Source: Rossellomorea sp. AcN35-11 | GTDB taxonomy: Bacteria; Bacillota; Bacilli; Bacillales; Bacillaceae_B | DNA length: 64,000 nucleotides | Assembly: GCA_030388825.1 (NCBI GenBank) | Contig: CP128835.1 | Coordinates: 2,226,001-2,290,000, forward strand | Direction of reading: 5' to 3' | In this document: in pieces, positions 18,171 through 28,265 of the stretch | How the letters are laid out: every line of letters starts with the position of its first letter | How positions within the stretch are numbered: position 1 is the stretch's first letter | The notes under the pieces: generated by a model | Seen by the model: the letters and a program-made list of their open reading frames with translations, nothing else | Told to the model about the DNA's origin: nothing | Databases searched by the model: none | Translations under genes and position numbers: made by a program

Positions 18171-19763
18171 ATGGAAAAAACCGATATTTTGATTGTCGGA
18201 AGTGGCGTTGCCGCTTTACAACTGGCACGCCAACTTCAAGATCATTTTTATGTGATGATTATCACAAAGGATAAAATCATAAGTGGAAATTCTTTTCTTG
18301 CTCAAGGTGGGATTGCTGCTCCTTTAGGGATAAAGGATTCAGTTCTTGCTCATTATACAGATACATTGGAAGCCGGCCGCTACCATCAGGATGAGGAAAG
18401 TGTAACCAGACTGATAGTGGATGGAAGAAGAATCGTCGAGTCCCTAGTCCAGGAAGGGGCACCTTTCGATCGAGAAGCCGATGGGACCCTTTCCCTTGGG
18501 ATAGAGGGGGCACACAGTCAAAATCGGATCCTGCACAGCGGGGGAGACCAGACCGGTAAGTTTCTAGTCAACCATTTGGTCAGCACCCTTTCTAAAGAAA
18601 AAGTCCAGTTTATGGAAGGGGAGATGGTGTGGGAGCTTATCAAAGATGAGAGGGGCCACTGTTGTGGTGTGAAAACAAAGGATAAGACCAATGCCGTCCG
18701 GTCTTATTATGCTCCCCATGTTGTGCTTGCTACAGGAGGGGTGGGCGGATTGTATTCTGCCACGTCCAATCATCCTGCCGTTACAGGGGATGGTATGGCT
18801 CTTGCATTTCTTGCCGGGGCTAAGCTAGCGGATATGGAATTCATTCAATTTCATCCCACCCTGCTTTGGAAGGACGGGGAAACATGCGGTCTTATATCAG
18901 AGGCAGTAAGGGGGGAAGGTGCACTCCTTGTAAATGAACGCGGTGAACGGATCATGGATGGTGTGGATCCTCTCCTTGAACTTGCATCCCGTCACATTGT
19001 GGCTGAAAGCATCTTTAAAGAACGTCAAATGGGAAGAGACGTGTTTTTAGACATTCGTAGAATAAGAGACTTTCAACAAAAGTTCCCCTCCATTTCCTCC
19101 CTATGCAGAAAACATGGCATCTCAATGGAAGAAGGGCTGATCCCTGTATCGCCGGGATGTCATTTCATCATGGGCGGGGTGGTGACCGATCATGTGGGCA
19201 GAACCAATATCCCCAGGCTGTATGCAATTGGAGAAGTTGCCTGTACCGGGATTCACGGGGCGAATCGACTTGCCAGTAATTCATTGCTTGAAGGATTGGT
19301 GTTCGGAGAGCGTCTGGGTAACTACTTGATTCAAAAAGGTGTTACCCATGCATCCTCCTTTTTCCACCCCTGTACTGAATCGGTTAAAGATGTCGGGAAG
19401 GCTGCGGTTATTTCTTTTCAGTCATCTGAAATAAAAGGAAAGATGATGAACCATGTAGGGATCATCCGGGGGGGAAAAGGGCTCACTGCCCAGTTGAATT
19501 GGTTAAGAGCACAACCCCTCACCTTTCATGAACATATTGAGTTCAATTCCCGTGACGAGATCCACTTGTATTTCATGTGGATCGTCAGCCTGCTTGTCAC
19601 TCAGTCCGCCTTATTGCGGACGGAGAGCAGGGGAGGGCATATTCGATCGGATTATCCTCTGGAAGAGGATGATTGGCTTAAAAGAAACGTGATTTTACTA
19701 AACCAAGACGGGCGATTGAGGGTGGAATTTCATGAACAAAATGAAACTAAAATCTATGCTTGA
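18171..19763 (+). CDS. nadB: L-aspartate oxidase
   Basis: 530 residues. FAD-binding GSGVAALQLARQL near the N-terminus, the succinate dehydrogenase-family motifs HSGGDQTGKFLV and GEVACTGIHGANRLASNSLLEGLVFG region, and a C-terminal helical domain. It oxidises aspartate to iminoaspartate, the first step of de novo NAD synthesis. ATG 18171 follows AGGAGGGTTTTTG. It overlaps nadC by 32 bp. Confidence 0.96.
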   Translation: MEKTDILIVGSGVAALQLARQLQDHFYVMIITKDKIISGNSFLAQGGIAAPLGIKDSVLAHYTDTLEAGRYHQDEESVTRLIVDGRRIVESLVQEGAPFDREADGTLSLGIEGAHSQNRILHSGGDQTGKFLVNHLVSTLSKEKVQFMEGEMVWELIKDERGHCCGVKTKDKTNAVRSYYAPHVVLATGGVGGLYSATSNHPAVTGDGMALAFLAGAKLADMEFIQFHPTLLWKDGETCGLISEAVRGEGALLVNERGERIMDGVDPLLELASRHIVAESIFKERQMGRDVFLDIRRIRDFQQKFPSISSLCRKHGISMEEGLIPVSPGCHFIMGGVVTDHVGRTNIPRLYAIGEVACTGIHGANRLASNSLLEGLVFGERLGNYLIQKGVTHASSFFHPCTESVKDVGKAAVISFQSSEIKGKMMNHVGIIRGGKGLTAQLNWLRAQPLTFHEHIEFNSRDEIHLYFMWIVSLLVTQSALLRTESRGGHIRSDYPLEEDDWLKRNVILLNQDGRLRVEFHEQNETKIYA

Positions 19764-20577
19764 AGAATTTTACAAGGAGGATCTCGGTGACGGAGATCTA
19801 TCTTCAGGGATGTTATTCAGAAAAGGCGATGAAGGATGCTTTACCTTTCAAATGAAAGAGAGCGGTGTGTTTTGTGGAAGGGATGTGATTGAACAAGGAT
19901 TTCGCCTGATCAATCCTTCTATTCAAGTGGAAGTGTTTACTGAAGATGGGGAAGAAGTGGAATCAGGACAACGGATTGCTGAGATCAGCGGACCGATGGG
20001 GGAACTTCTCCAGGCTGAGCGGGTCGTACTTAATCTGATCCAGCGCATGAGCGGCATTGCTACGGAAACTTACAGGGCTGTAGAGCAGGTGAAGGGCACC
20101 GGAGTGAGGTTATGTGATACCCGGAAAACCACGCCGGGACTCAGGATGCTGGAGAAATATGCTGTCAGGACAGGTGGGGGATTCAATCACAGAAATGGTC
20201 TTTATGATGCCGTCATGCTGAAAGATAATCACATTTCATTCGCTGGATCGATAACGAATGCTGTCAAAGCAGTAAAAAGTAAAATCGGTCATATGGTGAA
20301 AGTGGAAGTGGAAATCGAAACGAAAGAACAGTTAATGGAAGCGATCGAAAGCGGCGCAGATGTCATCATGTTCGATAACTGTGCCGCAGAAACAATTAGG
20401 GAATGGATGAAGCTTGTACCTTCTCATATCGTGACAGAAGCGTCTGGAGGGATCACGAGGGAGAGTCTTGGTTCTTATGCGGATACAGGAGTTCACTACA
20501 TCTCCCTCGGGTACTTGACACATTCCGTGAAATCACTTGACATCAGCGCGAGAGTCGGAATAGGGAAAGGGGTATGA
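19732..20577 (+). CDS. nadC: Nicotinate-nucleotide diphosphorylase (quinolinate phosphoribosyltransferase)
   Basis: 281 residues. Characteristic [34 protein letters not shown] and [11 protein letters not shown] motifs bind quinolinate and [12 protein letters not shown] and DVIMFDN follow, and the SGGI loop near the C-terminus. It forms nicotinate mononucleotide. ATG 19732 lies inside the end of nadB behind GAGGGTGGAATTT; ATG 19741 is possible. It overlaps nadA by four bases. Confidence 0.96.
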   Translation: MNKMKLKSMLEEFYKEDLGDGDLSSGMLFRKGDEGCFTFQMKESGVFCGRDVIEQGFRLINPSIQVEVFTEDGEEVESGQRIAEISGPMGELLQAERVVLNLIQRMSGIATETYRAVEQVKGTGVRLCDTRKTTPGLRMLEKYAVRTGGGFNHRNGLYDAVMLKDNHISFAGSITNAVKAVKSKIGHMVKVEVEIETKEQLMEAIESGADVIMFDNCAAETIREWMKLVPSHIVTEASGGITRESLGSYADTGVHYISLGYLTHSVKSLDISARVGIGKGV

Positions 20578-21686
20578 ACATGGGGTTACTGGATGAATTA
20601 ACAAAAGATTCGGGGGTACTGCCTGAATCGATTACAACGTTATCAATAGAAGAGATGGAAAACAGAGTGAGGGAAATAAAGCGCCGGTTAGGAAATAAGC
20701 TTTTTATTCCTGGGCATCATTATCAAAAAGACGAAGTGATCCAATTTGCCGATGCCGTTGGCGATTCGCTTCAACTCGCTCAAATATCCGCCAGGAATAA
20801 AGAGGCTGAGTACATTGTTTTCTGCGGTGTCCATTTTATGGCGGAAACGGCGGATATCCTGACAGACGATCATCAGGACGTTATTCTGCCAGACATGAGG
20901 GCTGGTTGTTCCATGGCGGATATGGCGGATATTTATCAGACAGAAAAGGCATGGACTAAACTGATGGAGCGATTCGGTGACACGATTATCCCTCTTACGT
21001 ATGTCAATTCAACCGCAGCCATCAAGAGCTTTGTCGGAAAGAACGGGGGGGCGACGGTTACATCATCGAATGCCCATAAAATGGTGGAATGGGCATTAGG
21101 TGAGAAGGAGCGGATCCTTTTCCTGCCCGACCAGCATTTAGGGCGAAACACAGCGGCAGATCTTGGCGTTTCCTTAAATGAAATGGCAGTATGGGATCCT
21201 ATTCAGAATGAGCTGATCCATGATGGGGACACTGATAAAGTGAAAGTGATCCTGTGGAAGGGGCACTGTTCCGTACACGAAAATTTCACAGAGAAAAATA
21301 TAGAGGATGTCAGAAAGAATCATCCTGACATGAAGATTATCGTTCATCCTGAATGCCGTCGTGAAGTGGTGGAGAAATCGGATTTTAATGGAAGCACGAA
21401 ATATATTATCGAAACGGTCAGGGATGCTCCTCCGGGATCGTCCTGGGCAATCGGCACTGAAATGAATCTTGTAAAGCGTCTCATGAACCAACATCGGGAT
21501 AAGAAGATTGTGTCGCTGAATCCGTACATGTGCCCATGCTTGACGATGAATCGAATCGATTTACCACATCTTCTATGGTCATTGGAAAAAATTATCGAGG
21601 GAATTCCTCAAAATATCATCAAAGTGGATGGTGATGTTTCCAAACATGCGATTCTTGCATTGGAACGCATGTTGACCCGTGCCTAG
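20574..21686 (+). CDS. nadA: Quinolinate synthase NadA
   Basis: 370 residues, the long Bacillus form. It condenses iminoaspartate with dihydroxyacetone phosphate and carries one [4Fe-4S] cluster; candidate ligand cysteines lie in [18 protein letters not shown] and YMCPCLTMN. The [14 protein letters not shown] motif near residue 45 is typical. ATG 20574 overlaps the nadC stop; ATG 20580 is an alternative. It ends the nadBCA operon. Confidence 0.96.
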   Translation: MNMGLLDELTKDSGVLPESITTLSIEEMENRVREIKRRLGNKLFIPGHHYQKDEVIQFADAVGDSLQLAQISARNKEAEYIVFCGVHFMAETADILTDDHQDVILPDMRAGCSMADMADIYQTEKAWTKLMERFGDTIIPLTYVNSTAAIKSFVGKNGGATVTSSNAHKMVEWALGEKERILFLPDQHLGRNTAADLGVSLNEMAVWDPIQNELIHDGDTDKVKVILWKGHCSVHENFTEKNIEDVRKNHPDMKIIVHPECRREVVEKSDFNGSTKYIIETVRDAPPGSSWAIGTEMNLVKRLMNQHRDKKIVSLNPYMCPCLTMNRIDLPHLLWSLEKIIEGIPQNIIKVDGDVSKHAILALERMLTRA

Positions 21687-21715
21687 TGCAAAGAAGCAAC
21701 AAAAGATACAAGCTG

Positions 21716-21756
21716 AAATATACCGTCTCGATTCCTGAGACGGTATATTTTTTTCT
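21716..21756 (+). terminator. Terminator after nadA
   Basis: AAATATACCGTCTC / GAGACGGTATATTT with a seven-base loop and T-run. Confidence 0.95.
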
Positions 21757-21844
21757 GGTGCCTCATAAGTTTTTATGTAGATGAATAGCAATTTGCCTAT
21801 GTTGTCATAGGATATATAGACTTATGCCTGAGGAGGGAAAAAGA

Positions 21845-23399
21845 GTGAAAATCCATATTGTTCAAAAAGGGGATACTCTTTGGAAAATCGCCAAGAAATA
21901 CGGCGTGAATTTCGAAGAGTTGAAACAGATGAATGCCCAGCTATCGAACCCTGATATGATCATGCCTGGCATGAAAATTAAAGTGCCTACTACAGGCGGA
22001 TCCGTAAAGAAAGAGACACAAATCAAATACGGTTCCAAGGAAATGCCTAAGAAGGAGATGCCTAAAGCCGAGCATCCGTTCAAGGAGCAGAAGCCTATGG
22101 CCATGCCAGTCGAAGAGCCAAAGAAAGAAAAGCCGAAAGAAGCACAAAAGCCATTTGCACCTAAAATGCCTCAACCAGTAGTGCCTGAAATCGATATAAA
22201 CAATTACTACATGATGAATATGGCGAATATGCAAATGCAGAAGCCGATGCAGAAACCGATGCAGCAAGCGAAGCCAAAACCAAAACCTCAAACGCCGCCT
22301 AAACCTACCAATGTACTTCCAAAAGCGAAAGAACAGCCAAAACCAAAACCAAAACCAAAACCGAAGCAAGAAGCCGTTCAAGGTGTTCAGAAAGAAGAAA
22401 GCTTACAAATGCCAACACAACCACAAGGAGGGAACACACAGCCTATGTATTATAATCCGAATAACTGCGTACCTGTATCACCTGTCATGCCGGGGCCCGG
22501 CTACGGAGCTCCGTATGGGGGAGGCATGCAACCGGGAGGATACGGAATGCCGATGGGTCAAGGAATGCCAATGGGACCTGGAAGCGCGGTACAGGGGGGC
22601 TTCTACGATGCCCGGAATGCAGCAGATGCCAATGATGCCACAAATGGGATATGATGAAGAATCATCCTCTGTCATGCCATATATGCCGCACGGTCAAATG
22701 CCGATGCAAATGCCGATGCAGCAGCCGATGCAGCAACCAATGCAGCAGCCAATGGGTCAGCCAAACGGTGTAATGGGTGTGTCTGAAGAGAAAGATTATC
22801 CATCCGTTCAGATGCCACAACAGGCATCGCCGGCTATGATGTATCCTCAAAACTGTTATCCGGTCTCCCCTGTCATGCCTGGACCTGGGTTCCAAGGAGG
22901 AATGCCGGGTGGGTATCCGATGGGGCCGGGAGGTCAAGTACAGGGTGCAATGGCTGAAGAGTCACCGTCTTCACCAATGATGAATGGATATCAAATGCCA
23001 ATGGGTCAGCCGAGTGGAGTAATGGGAGCCCAGATGGGAGGCCAGATGCCAATGGGTCAACCAAGTGGCGTGATGGGAGCCCAAATGGGAGGCCAGATGC
23101 CGATGGGTCAGCCGAGTGGAGTAATGGGAGCAAGCGATCAAGGTGATTGCGGATGTGGTGCACCCCAGTATGGACAAATGATGCATCATCCCATGATGCA
23201 CCAGCAGATGCCACAACAAATGCCTCAAGGAATGCAGCAACAACCATACGGATATGGACCGGGAATGATGGGGCAGGGAATGCCTGGTCAAGGAATGCCG
23301 ATGGGGCCTCAAGGTCAGGGAATGGGCATGCCACAGGGAATGTATGGGGCGAGAGCCTTTTCCATGCCTAACTTAAATGACGATGACTTTGAAGGCTAA
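21845..23399 (+). CDS. safA: SafA spore coat morphogenetic protein, frame broken once
   Basis: A LysM domain at residues 1-50 (KIHIVQKGDTLWKIAKKYGV) is followed by a long low-complexity part rich in Met, Pro, Gln and Gly. SafA organises the inner coat of the spore and binds cortex peptidoglycan through LysM. The run of six G at 22594-22599 should be five: the frame then continues VQGASTMPGMQQM and the repaired protein has about 517 residues, longer than B. subtilis SafA (387). Two copies of a CxPVSPVMPGPG module and three of a 17-residue repeat lie in the tail. GTG 21845 follows GAGGAGGGAAAAAG. A shadow start at ATG 21824 precedes that site. Confidence 0.9.
22995..23131 (+). repeat. Tandem 51-bp repeats inside safA
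   Basis: Two full copies (22995-23045, 23046-23096) and a partial third (23097-23131) of a 51-bp unit encoding MPMGQPSGVMGAQMGGQ. Copies differ at a few silent positions. A diverged copy (PMGQPNGVMG) lies near 22744. Confidence 0.92.
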
Positions 23400-23404
23400 C
23401 ATGC

Positions 23405-24376
23405 ATGTACGGGGGGGACGATTATTCACATCGTCTCCTTTCTTTTTTACAATATAAGTTAAACGATCCCGGAGCATCCCTGAAAATGCTAAAAGAAGGA
23501 AAATGGAAGCTGAAGAGTCATGGAAGAAAATGGTTTGTGAAACGGTTTCCCAATCAACTGAGATTCCTGCAACAGGAACGGCTGACTTCAGCCTTGTTAA
23601 AAGAGAAGTTTTATCATGTCCTGCCCTTTCATCCCATTCATTCACGGGAGATACTTCTGTTTGAAGGATCTGCAATCGGCATAACAGCCTGGTTGGAAAC
23701 TTCCCGATCCATCAGCTATGATCATCCAAATGACAGGATAGATGCATGGATGGTCCTGAAAAAATTCCATTCGGTAACGAAGCGGATCAACGCCACATGG
23801 ACAATGGAGATTCCCAGATACAGATGGCTGAAAAAATGGAAAAAACGAATGGCCCAGTTTCAATATAATCTCCCCTATTTGCAAGCGTTCATTCAACCTT
23901 ATTATCTTTATACGTATTTGGAATGGGGGAAATGGGCGCTGAAGGAATTGAAAACAATCGAACTCGGGGAGAATGGGAAATGCATCACCCACGGAGATGT
24001 AGCCCATCATAATTTCTTAAGAGGTCAAAACGGAATCGTGTATATGATTGACTTTGATTTAATGTCACATTCCGCAGAAATGACAGACGACCTGCAGTTT
24101 TGCAACCGTATTTTACCGTATTTAAATTGGTCTTTGGGTGACCTGAAGCGAATGGCACCGTTCCAGGCATATGAGAATGAGCTGGTCTTCTATCTTGGTC
24201 TCATGTACCCTTCGGATGTGTTTCGTGAATGGAATCGTTTCATACGTGAGGATCAATACTATAAACAACGTGTGTGGAATTACTTAACCCATTTGACCCT
24301 TGACCAATTTCCCAGAAGGATGCAATTCAATCAAGAGCTGCATGGTGAAGTGAAAAGGATCAATACCCAATTGTAG
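23405..24376 (+). CDS. Aminoglycoside-phosphotransferase-fold kinase, CotS-like
   Basis: 323 residues. The kinase-like catalytic loop HGDVAHHNFL and the metal-binding IDFDLM are both intact; the N-terminal lobe has a KWFVKRFP lysine as ATP-binding candidate. The family includes spore coat kinases CotS/CotI/YutH, and the gene lies directly after safA and before a spore lipoprotein, so a coat role is likely but the substrate is unknown. B. subtilis has no such gene at this place. The start is uncertain: ATG 23405 is followed by a run of seven G, and if one G is extra the start would be ATG 23401. Confidence 0.75.
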   Translation: MYGGDDYSHRLLSFLQYKLNDPGASLKMLKEGKWKLKSHGRKWFVKRFPNQLRFLQQERLTSALLKEKFYHVLPFHPIHSREILLFEGSAIGITAWLETSRSISYDHPNDRIDAWMVLKKFHSVTKRINATWTMEIPRYRWLKKWKKRMAQFQYNLPYLQAFIQPYYLYTYLEWGKWALKELKTIELGENGKCITHGDVAHHNFLRGQNGIVYMIDFDLMSHSAEMTDDLQFCNRILPYLNWSLGDLKRMAPFQAYENELVFYLGLMYPSDVFREWNRFIREDQYYKQRVWNYLTHLTLDQFPRRMQFNQELHGEVKRINTQL

Positions 24377-24479
24377 GAGATGTCTCCAATCATTGACCCG
24401 AATGAAAGGTGAGCCCCTTTCACAACCTAATGGTGAGCACATAATATGCTCGAGTATTGGGTTGAAGGAGGAATCACCA

Positions 24480-25214
24480 TTGAATAAACGATTATTCATG
24501 GTACCATTGACAGCCGTCATGACGCTGGGCCTTGCAGCTTGTAATGGTGAAGAAGAAGCCCAGGATCGCTACACAGACTCTTACGAACCCCTCGGCTTCT
24601 ATTCAAACGAAGGCCACGGCGGGGATAAGGAAGACCAGAGGGACGGACCCCTGACAGAGATGTACGACCACTCTGTGGGGAGAGAGGGACAGGATATCCG
24701 TCAAAAGAAGCGGGAATTCCTTCAAGTAAGAGATGAGAATGGAAATCCTAAAAACCCTTCAAGTCCACTTGCAAAATATGATGAGAATTTCTTGGCACAA
24801 GACGGTCGAGCGAGCCACGGTGATGCGAACTACCATGGACATCTTGACGATAATACACGAAATGCGAAGAGATCCTATTATACAGCATACGAAGGGGACT
24901 TAGCCGAGAAAATCGGTGATGTTACCGGTAAAGTGAGAAATGTCAGCGACGTTCGTGCTGTTGCATACGGTTCCGACGTCCTCATCGCTGTAGAACTCGA
25001 TGACCACAGCAAAGTTGAGGAAACGAAAGCACGGGTGAAAAAAGCCGTACAGCCTTATCTTCATGGAAGAACGGTTTCGGTTGTGACCGATGAAGGGACG
25101 TTCAGCCGGGTCAGAAACATTGACAACGATTTGCGTGACGGCGGACCAAGAGAAGGAATCAACTTTGATATGCACGATATGTTCAAGTCAGTAAAGAACC
25201 GAATGAACGAGTAA
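24480..25214 (+). CDS. coxA: YhcN/YlaJ family sporulation lipoprotein (CoxA-like)
   Basis: 244 residues. Lipoprotein signal with lipobox LAAC (lipid-attached C21), an acidic middle part, and a C-terminal YhcN/YlaJ domain (DVRAVAYGSDVLIAVELDD). The position after safA matches coxA (yrbB) of B. subtilis, a spore cortex protein. TTG 24480 follows GAAGGAGGAATCACC; the longer upstream frame would place 29 residues before the signal peptide and is rejected. Confidence 0.85.
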   Translation: MNKRLFMVPLTAVMTLGLAACNGEEEAQDRYTDSYEPLGFYSNEGHGGDKEDQRDGPLTEMYDHSVGREGQDIRQKKREFLQVRDENGNPKNPSSPLAKYDENFLAQDGRASHGDANYHGHLDDNTRNAKRSYYTAYEGDLAEKIGDVTGKVRNVSDVRAVAYGSDVLIAVELDDHSKVEETKARVKKAVQPYLHGRTVSVVTDEGTFSRVRNIDNDLRDGGPREGINFDMHDMFKSVKNRMNE

Positions 25215-25220
25215 TGAAGG

Positions 25221-25268
25221 GTAGACTACTTGAAGAGTACAATCTCTTTGGTAGTCTTCTTTTTTTGT
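25221..25268 (+). terminator. Terminator after coxA
   Basis: AGACTAC...AAGAG / CTCTT...GTAGTCT hairpin followed by seven T. Confidence 0.9.
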
Positions 25269-25392
25269 ACTGGGGGAATTTGACTTCTTAAAGAAATATA
25301 CCTCAAAAAATTCGTCAAGGATTGGATATTCTTAACAGGGTTTGGCAAGACTATTGGATAGATTGTTACATAAAAATTTCGAGGTGATCACG

Positions 25393-25941
25393 ATGACGAT
25401 TAAGGTTCGAATCGTGTTTATGGTGATGTTGTTAATAGGTGCTTTTTACTTCACATTCTTTTATTCAGAAGAGAAGCAGGCTGCTGATGGGGGATCTCTT
25501 GAGGAGTTGAACGGAACGCCTGCAGAGGTAACATCTGCCCACACGGTCACAGTAATACTTGAGAGAGTATATCTTGATGGTGAAGTGAGTGAGGAAATCG
25601 TACAGGAAACGATTTGGAGCATGGAAGATTTCTGGGCTGCATATGAAGATTGGCAGCTCATGGATATGACAGATGACGAAATCGTCTTTCAAAAACGGAT
25701 GGATGACATTTCCCCGTTATTAAAATCAAATGGATATTTCGGCATCTCTGACAATGGTGTTCTTTCTATTTTTAATGGAAAACCGGGGCAGGCAGAGATC
25801 ATTCAGTCTTTCTTTCAGATTGATATAGAGAAACTTGAAAGCAAGCGCCATGATGACTTAGTGAATGGCATCCCTATAAAGTCAAAGCAGGAATATGAAG
25901 AGGTCCTTGAACAGTTTAAACCATACTCGGTTCCTAAATAA
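25393..25941 (+). CDS. bofC: BofC, forespore regulator of the sigma-K checkpoint
   Basis: 182 residues: N-terminal membrane/signal segment at about 6-24, then a secreted domain with the BofC core ERVYLDGEVSEE and WSMEDFWAAYEDWQL. BofC acts in the intermembrane space to restrain SpoIVB, and so indirectly the SpoIVFB protease coded at 9 kb in this window. ATG 25393 follows GAGGTGATC; the longer frame from 25342 lacks a site. Gene order coxA-bofC-ruvA is as in B. subtilis except that csbX is absent. Confidence 0.92.
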   Translation: MTIKVRIVFMVMLLIGAFYFTFFYSEEKQAADGGSLEELNGTPAEVTSAHTVTVILERVYLDGEVSEEIVQETIWSMEDFWAAYEDWQLMDMTDDEIVFQKRMDDISPLLKSNGYFGISDNGVLSIFNGKPGQAEIIQSFFQIDIEKLESKRHDDLVNGIPIKSKQEYEEVLEQFKPYSVPK

Positions 25942-25947
25942 CAGTAC

Positions 25948-25976
25948 AAACCAGTGGGATCGCCACTGGTTTTTAT
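25948..25976 (+). terminator. Terminator after bofC
   Basis: ACCAGTGG / CCACTGGT with a five-base loop and TTTTTA. Confidence 0.9.
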
Positions 25977-26043
25977 ATTGGATTTTTCTCTGCCCAATTC
26001 AGGTTTAATCTGTTAAAATAAGAACAGGTGTTTCTCTATAGGT

Positions 26044-26077
26044 CACTCTTTCCGACCACAGGAAAGAGTGGTATGAT
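26044..26077 (+). promoter_or_regulatory. Putative extended -10 promoter of ruvAB overlapping a hairpin
   Basis: TGGTATGAT (TGn at 26069-26071, -10 at 26072-26077) comes directly after a perfect inverted repeat CACTCTTTCC / GGAAAGAGTG (26044-26070) that occupies the -35 region. It lies 320 bp before ruvA, with the repeats in between. Confidence 0.45.
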
Positions 26078-26118
26078 ACAATAGGTTTTATATGACTTTT
26101 TATGCGTGGGGATCAGTT

Positions 26119-26385
26119 GCCTGCGCATTTTGATCATTCACCTCCGGCGGCTAGCCCCTCGAGGTCATAAGCTAAACAGTCCATGAAGGCAAAAAACCGC
26201 CTTCCTGGTCCATTCATCTTATGCTTGTCGTGGCTGAACAAGCCGCCTGCGCATTTTATAGTCCAGCTCCGGCGGCTAGCCCCTCGAGGTCATAAGCTAA
26301 ATGGTCCATGAAGGCAAAAAACCGCCTTCCTGGTCCATTCATCTTATGCTTGTCGGGGCTAAACAAGCCGCCTGCGCATTTTTTA
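26119..26385 (+). repeat. Two tandem copies of a 125/126-bp hairpin-forming repeat
   Basis: Units begin at 26119, 26245 and 26370 (the last only GCCTGCGCATTTTTT). Each unit holds CTCCGGCGGCTAGCCCCTCG, a CATAAG...CTTATG arm pair, an internal GAAGGC/GCCTTC hairpin and a GCTTGTC...AACAAGC arm. The two full copies are nearly identical. The CTAGCCCCTCGAGGTCATAAG core resembles dispersed intergenic repeats of other Bacillaceae, as far as I recall. No coding frame runs through it. Confidence 0.85.
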
Positions 26386-26400
26386 TAGGGAGAGAAAAGT

Positions 26401-27012
26401 ATGTATGAATATATAAAAGGGACGGTCAGTCAGGTTGGTCCTGAGTATGTGGTAGTGGAGAATAATGGCATCGGGTACCAGCTGTATACGGCAAATCCGT
26501 TTGTTTATTCGAAATATCAAAATCAAGAGATTCAGATTTTTACATATCAGCATGTTCGTGAAGATCTTATTGCCCTTTACGGTTTTTTGGCGATTGAAGA
26601 GAAATTGCTGTTTATGAAACTATTAAATGTTTCAGGAATCGGTCCGAAGGGGGCGTTGGCGATTTTAGCCTCAGGAGCCCCTCAACAGGTGATCACGGCC
26701 ATTGAAGAAGAGAATGAGAGCTTTCTGACAAAGTTTCCCGGTGTAGGGAAGAAGACAGCACGTCAAATGATCCTTGACTTGAAAGGGAAGCTTCAGGATG
26801 TTGTGCCTGATTATTTTCCAAGCTTATTCTCGGATCCCGAGGAAGCCGGAGTGTCCACTGGTAAGGACGAGGCCTTTGACGAAGCGATTCTTGCTCTTAA
26901 GGCACTGGGCTACTCTGAACGGGAAATCAAGAAGATCACTCCAAAGTTAAAAGGGGAAGGGCATACATCAGACGAAATCATCAGAAAAGCTCTTCAGCTC
27001 CTATTGAAATAA
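26401..27012 (+). CDS. ruvA: Holliday junction branch migration protein RuvA
   Basis: 203 residues. OB-fold N-terminal domain ([25 protein letters not shown]), two helix-hairpin-helix motifs ([13 protein letters not shown] and [13 protein letters not shown]) and a flexible-linker C-terminal domain III that binds RuvB. It recognises four-way junctions. ATG 26401 behind AGGGAGAGAAAAGT. ruvB follows after 15 bp. Confidence 0.97.
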   Translation: MYEYIKGTVSQVGPEYVVVENNGIGYQLYTANPFVYSKYQNQEIQIFTYQHVREDLIALYGFLAIEEKLLFMKLLNVSGIGPKGALAILASGAPQQVITAIEEENESFLTKFPGVGKKTARQMILDLKGKLQDVVPDYFPSLFSDPEEAGVSTGKDEAFDEAILALKALGYSEREIKKITPKLKGEGHTSDEIIRKALQLLLK

Positions 27013-27027
27013 AAGGAGGAAGTCTAA

Positions 27028-28029
27028 ATGGAAGATAGAATCGTATCGGGGGAATCGGAGTTAAATGAAGATTCTTTTGAATATTCCCTGCGTCCCCAGA
27101 CAATAAAACAATATATTGGGCAAGATAAAGTAAAGCATAATCTTGAGGTTTTCATTGAAGCGGCAAAAATGCGTCAGGAAACCCTGGATCATGTACTCCT
27201 ATACGGTCCACCCGGATTGGGTAAAACGACCCTTGCCGCAGTCATCGCAAATGAGATGGGTGTGAACCTCCGCACTACATCGGGGCCTGCCATCGAGAGA
27301 CCTGGGGATTTAGCTGCCGTTCTGACAGCACTCGAACCCGGGGATGTGTTGTTTATCGATGAAATTCATCGTTTGCCGAGGGCCATTGAAGAAGTTCTAT
27401 ATCCGGCGATGGAGGACTTTTGTTTGGATATTGTGATCGGGAACGGTCCAAGTGCGCGGTCTGTCCGTTTAGATCTTCCCCCATTCACATTGGTGGGAGC
27501 AACGACACGCGCCGGTGCTTTATCAGCCCCGCTGCGTGATCGATTTGGAGTTTTATGCCGATTGGAATATTATAATGAAGAGCAGCTGAATGAAATTGTT
27601 CAACGGACAGCGGCGATTCTAAATACCAGAATCGAACCTGCTGCCTCTGAAGAATTGGCCCGGAGATCGAGGGGAACCCCCCGGATTGCCAATCGATTAT
27701 TGCGGAGGGTGAGGGATTTTGCTCAGGTGAAGAGCAATGGGGATATTACCACCACCCTCTCCCGGGAAGCCCTTGAACTCCTTCAAGTGGACAAGCTTGG
27801 CCTGGATCATATCGATCATAAGCTCCTTAAAGGAATCATTGAACGCTTCAGGGGGGGACCGGTAGGGCTTGATACGATCGCTGCAAGTATAGGCGAAGAG
27901 TCACACACGATTGAAGATGTCTACGAGCCTTACCTTCTGCAGATCGGATTTATCCAACGAACGCCAAGGGGAAGGGTTGTGACACATCTTGTATATGACC
28001 ATTTCCAATTGGAGGTGCCGGACAATTGA
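27028..28029 (+). CDS. ruvB: Holliday junction branch migration ATPase RuvB
   Basis: 333 residues. AAA+ motor with Walker [10 protein letters not shown], Walker B LFIDEIHR, sensor [21 protein letters not shown] and arginine-finger region, then the C-terminal winged helix ([10 protein letters not shown]). With RuvA it drives branch migration of recombination intermediates. ATG 27028 follows AAAAGGAGGAAGTCTAA. Confidence 0.98.
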   Translation: MEDRIVSGESELNEDSFEYSLRPQTIKQYIGQDKVKHNLEVFIEAAKMRQETLDHVLLYGPPGLGKTTLAAVIANEMGVNLRTTSGPAIERPGDLAAVLTALEPGDVLFIDEIHRLPRAIEEVLYPAMEDFCLDIVIGNGPSARSVRLDLPPFTLVGATTRAGALSAPLRDRFGVLCRLEYYNEEQLNEIVQRTAAILNTRIEPAASEELARRSRGTPRIANRLLRRVRDFAQVKSNGDITTTLSREALELLQVDKLGLDHIDHKLLKGIIERFRGGPVGLDTIAASIGEESHTIEDVYEPYLLQIGFIQRTPRGRVVTHLVYDHFQLEVPDN

Positions 28030-28226
28030 CGGGAAAATTACTCATGATTATAGGTGGAATCATTCTTATGATCGGATTCCTCATGCAATTCATCAAAATT
28101 GGTAAGCTTCCTGGAGACATTATCATTAAAAAAGAAAATACAACATTTTATTTTCCACTTATGACTTCTATTCTGTTAAGTGTTATACTTTCCGTTGTCT
28201 TTTATATCATTGGACGATTCAAATAG
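28026..28226 (+). CDS. DUF2905 family small membrane protein
   Basis: 66 residues, two membrane helices separated by a conserved loop [20 protein letters not shown], the DUF2905 hallmark. It starts at TTG 28026 overlapping the ruvB stop by four bases, so it is translationally coupled. Function unknown; the position between ruvB and queA is common in Bacillaceae. Confidence 0.88.
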   Translation: MTGKLLMIIGGIILMIGFLMQFIKIGKLPGDIIIKKENTTFYFPLMTSILLSVILSVVFYIIGRFK

Positions 28227-28265
28227 GATTCATGGGTGAGATTTATGTAAGCTGGGTGACAAATT

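Noticed and set aside
21941..22381. Long minus-strand open frame rich in His, Leu and Phe opposite safA
   Set aside because: It is the complement of the low-complexity Pro/Gln/Lys-rich safA coding strand; no ribosome binding site and no family resemblance.
22873..23334. Minus-strand open frame over the safA repeats
   Set aside because: Repetitive sequence keeps several frames open; codon pattern follows safA.
26119..26385. Possible CRISPR array at the tandem repeats before ruvA
   Set aside because: Only two full copies of a 125/126-bp unit with no variable spacers and no cas genes.
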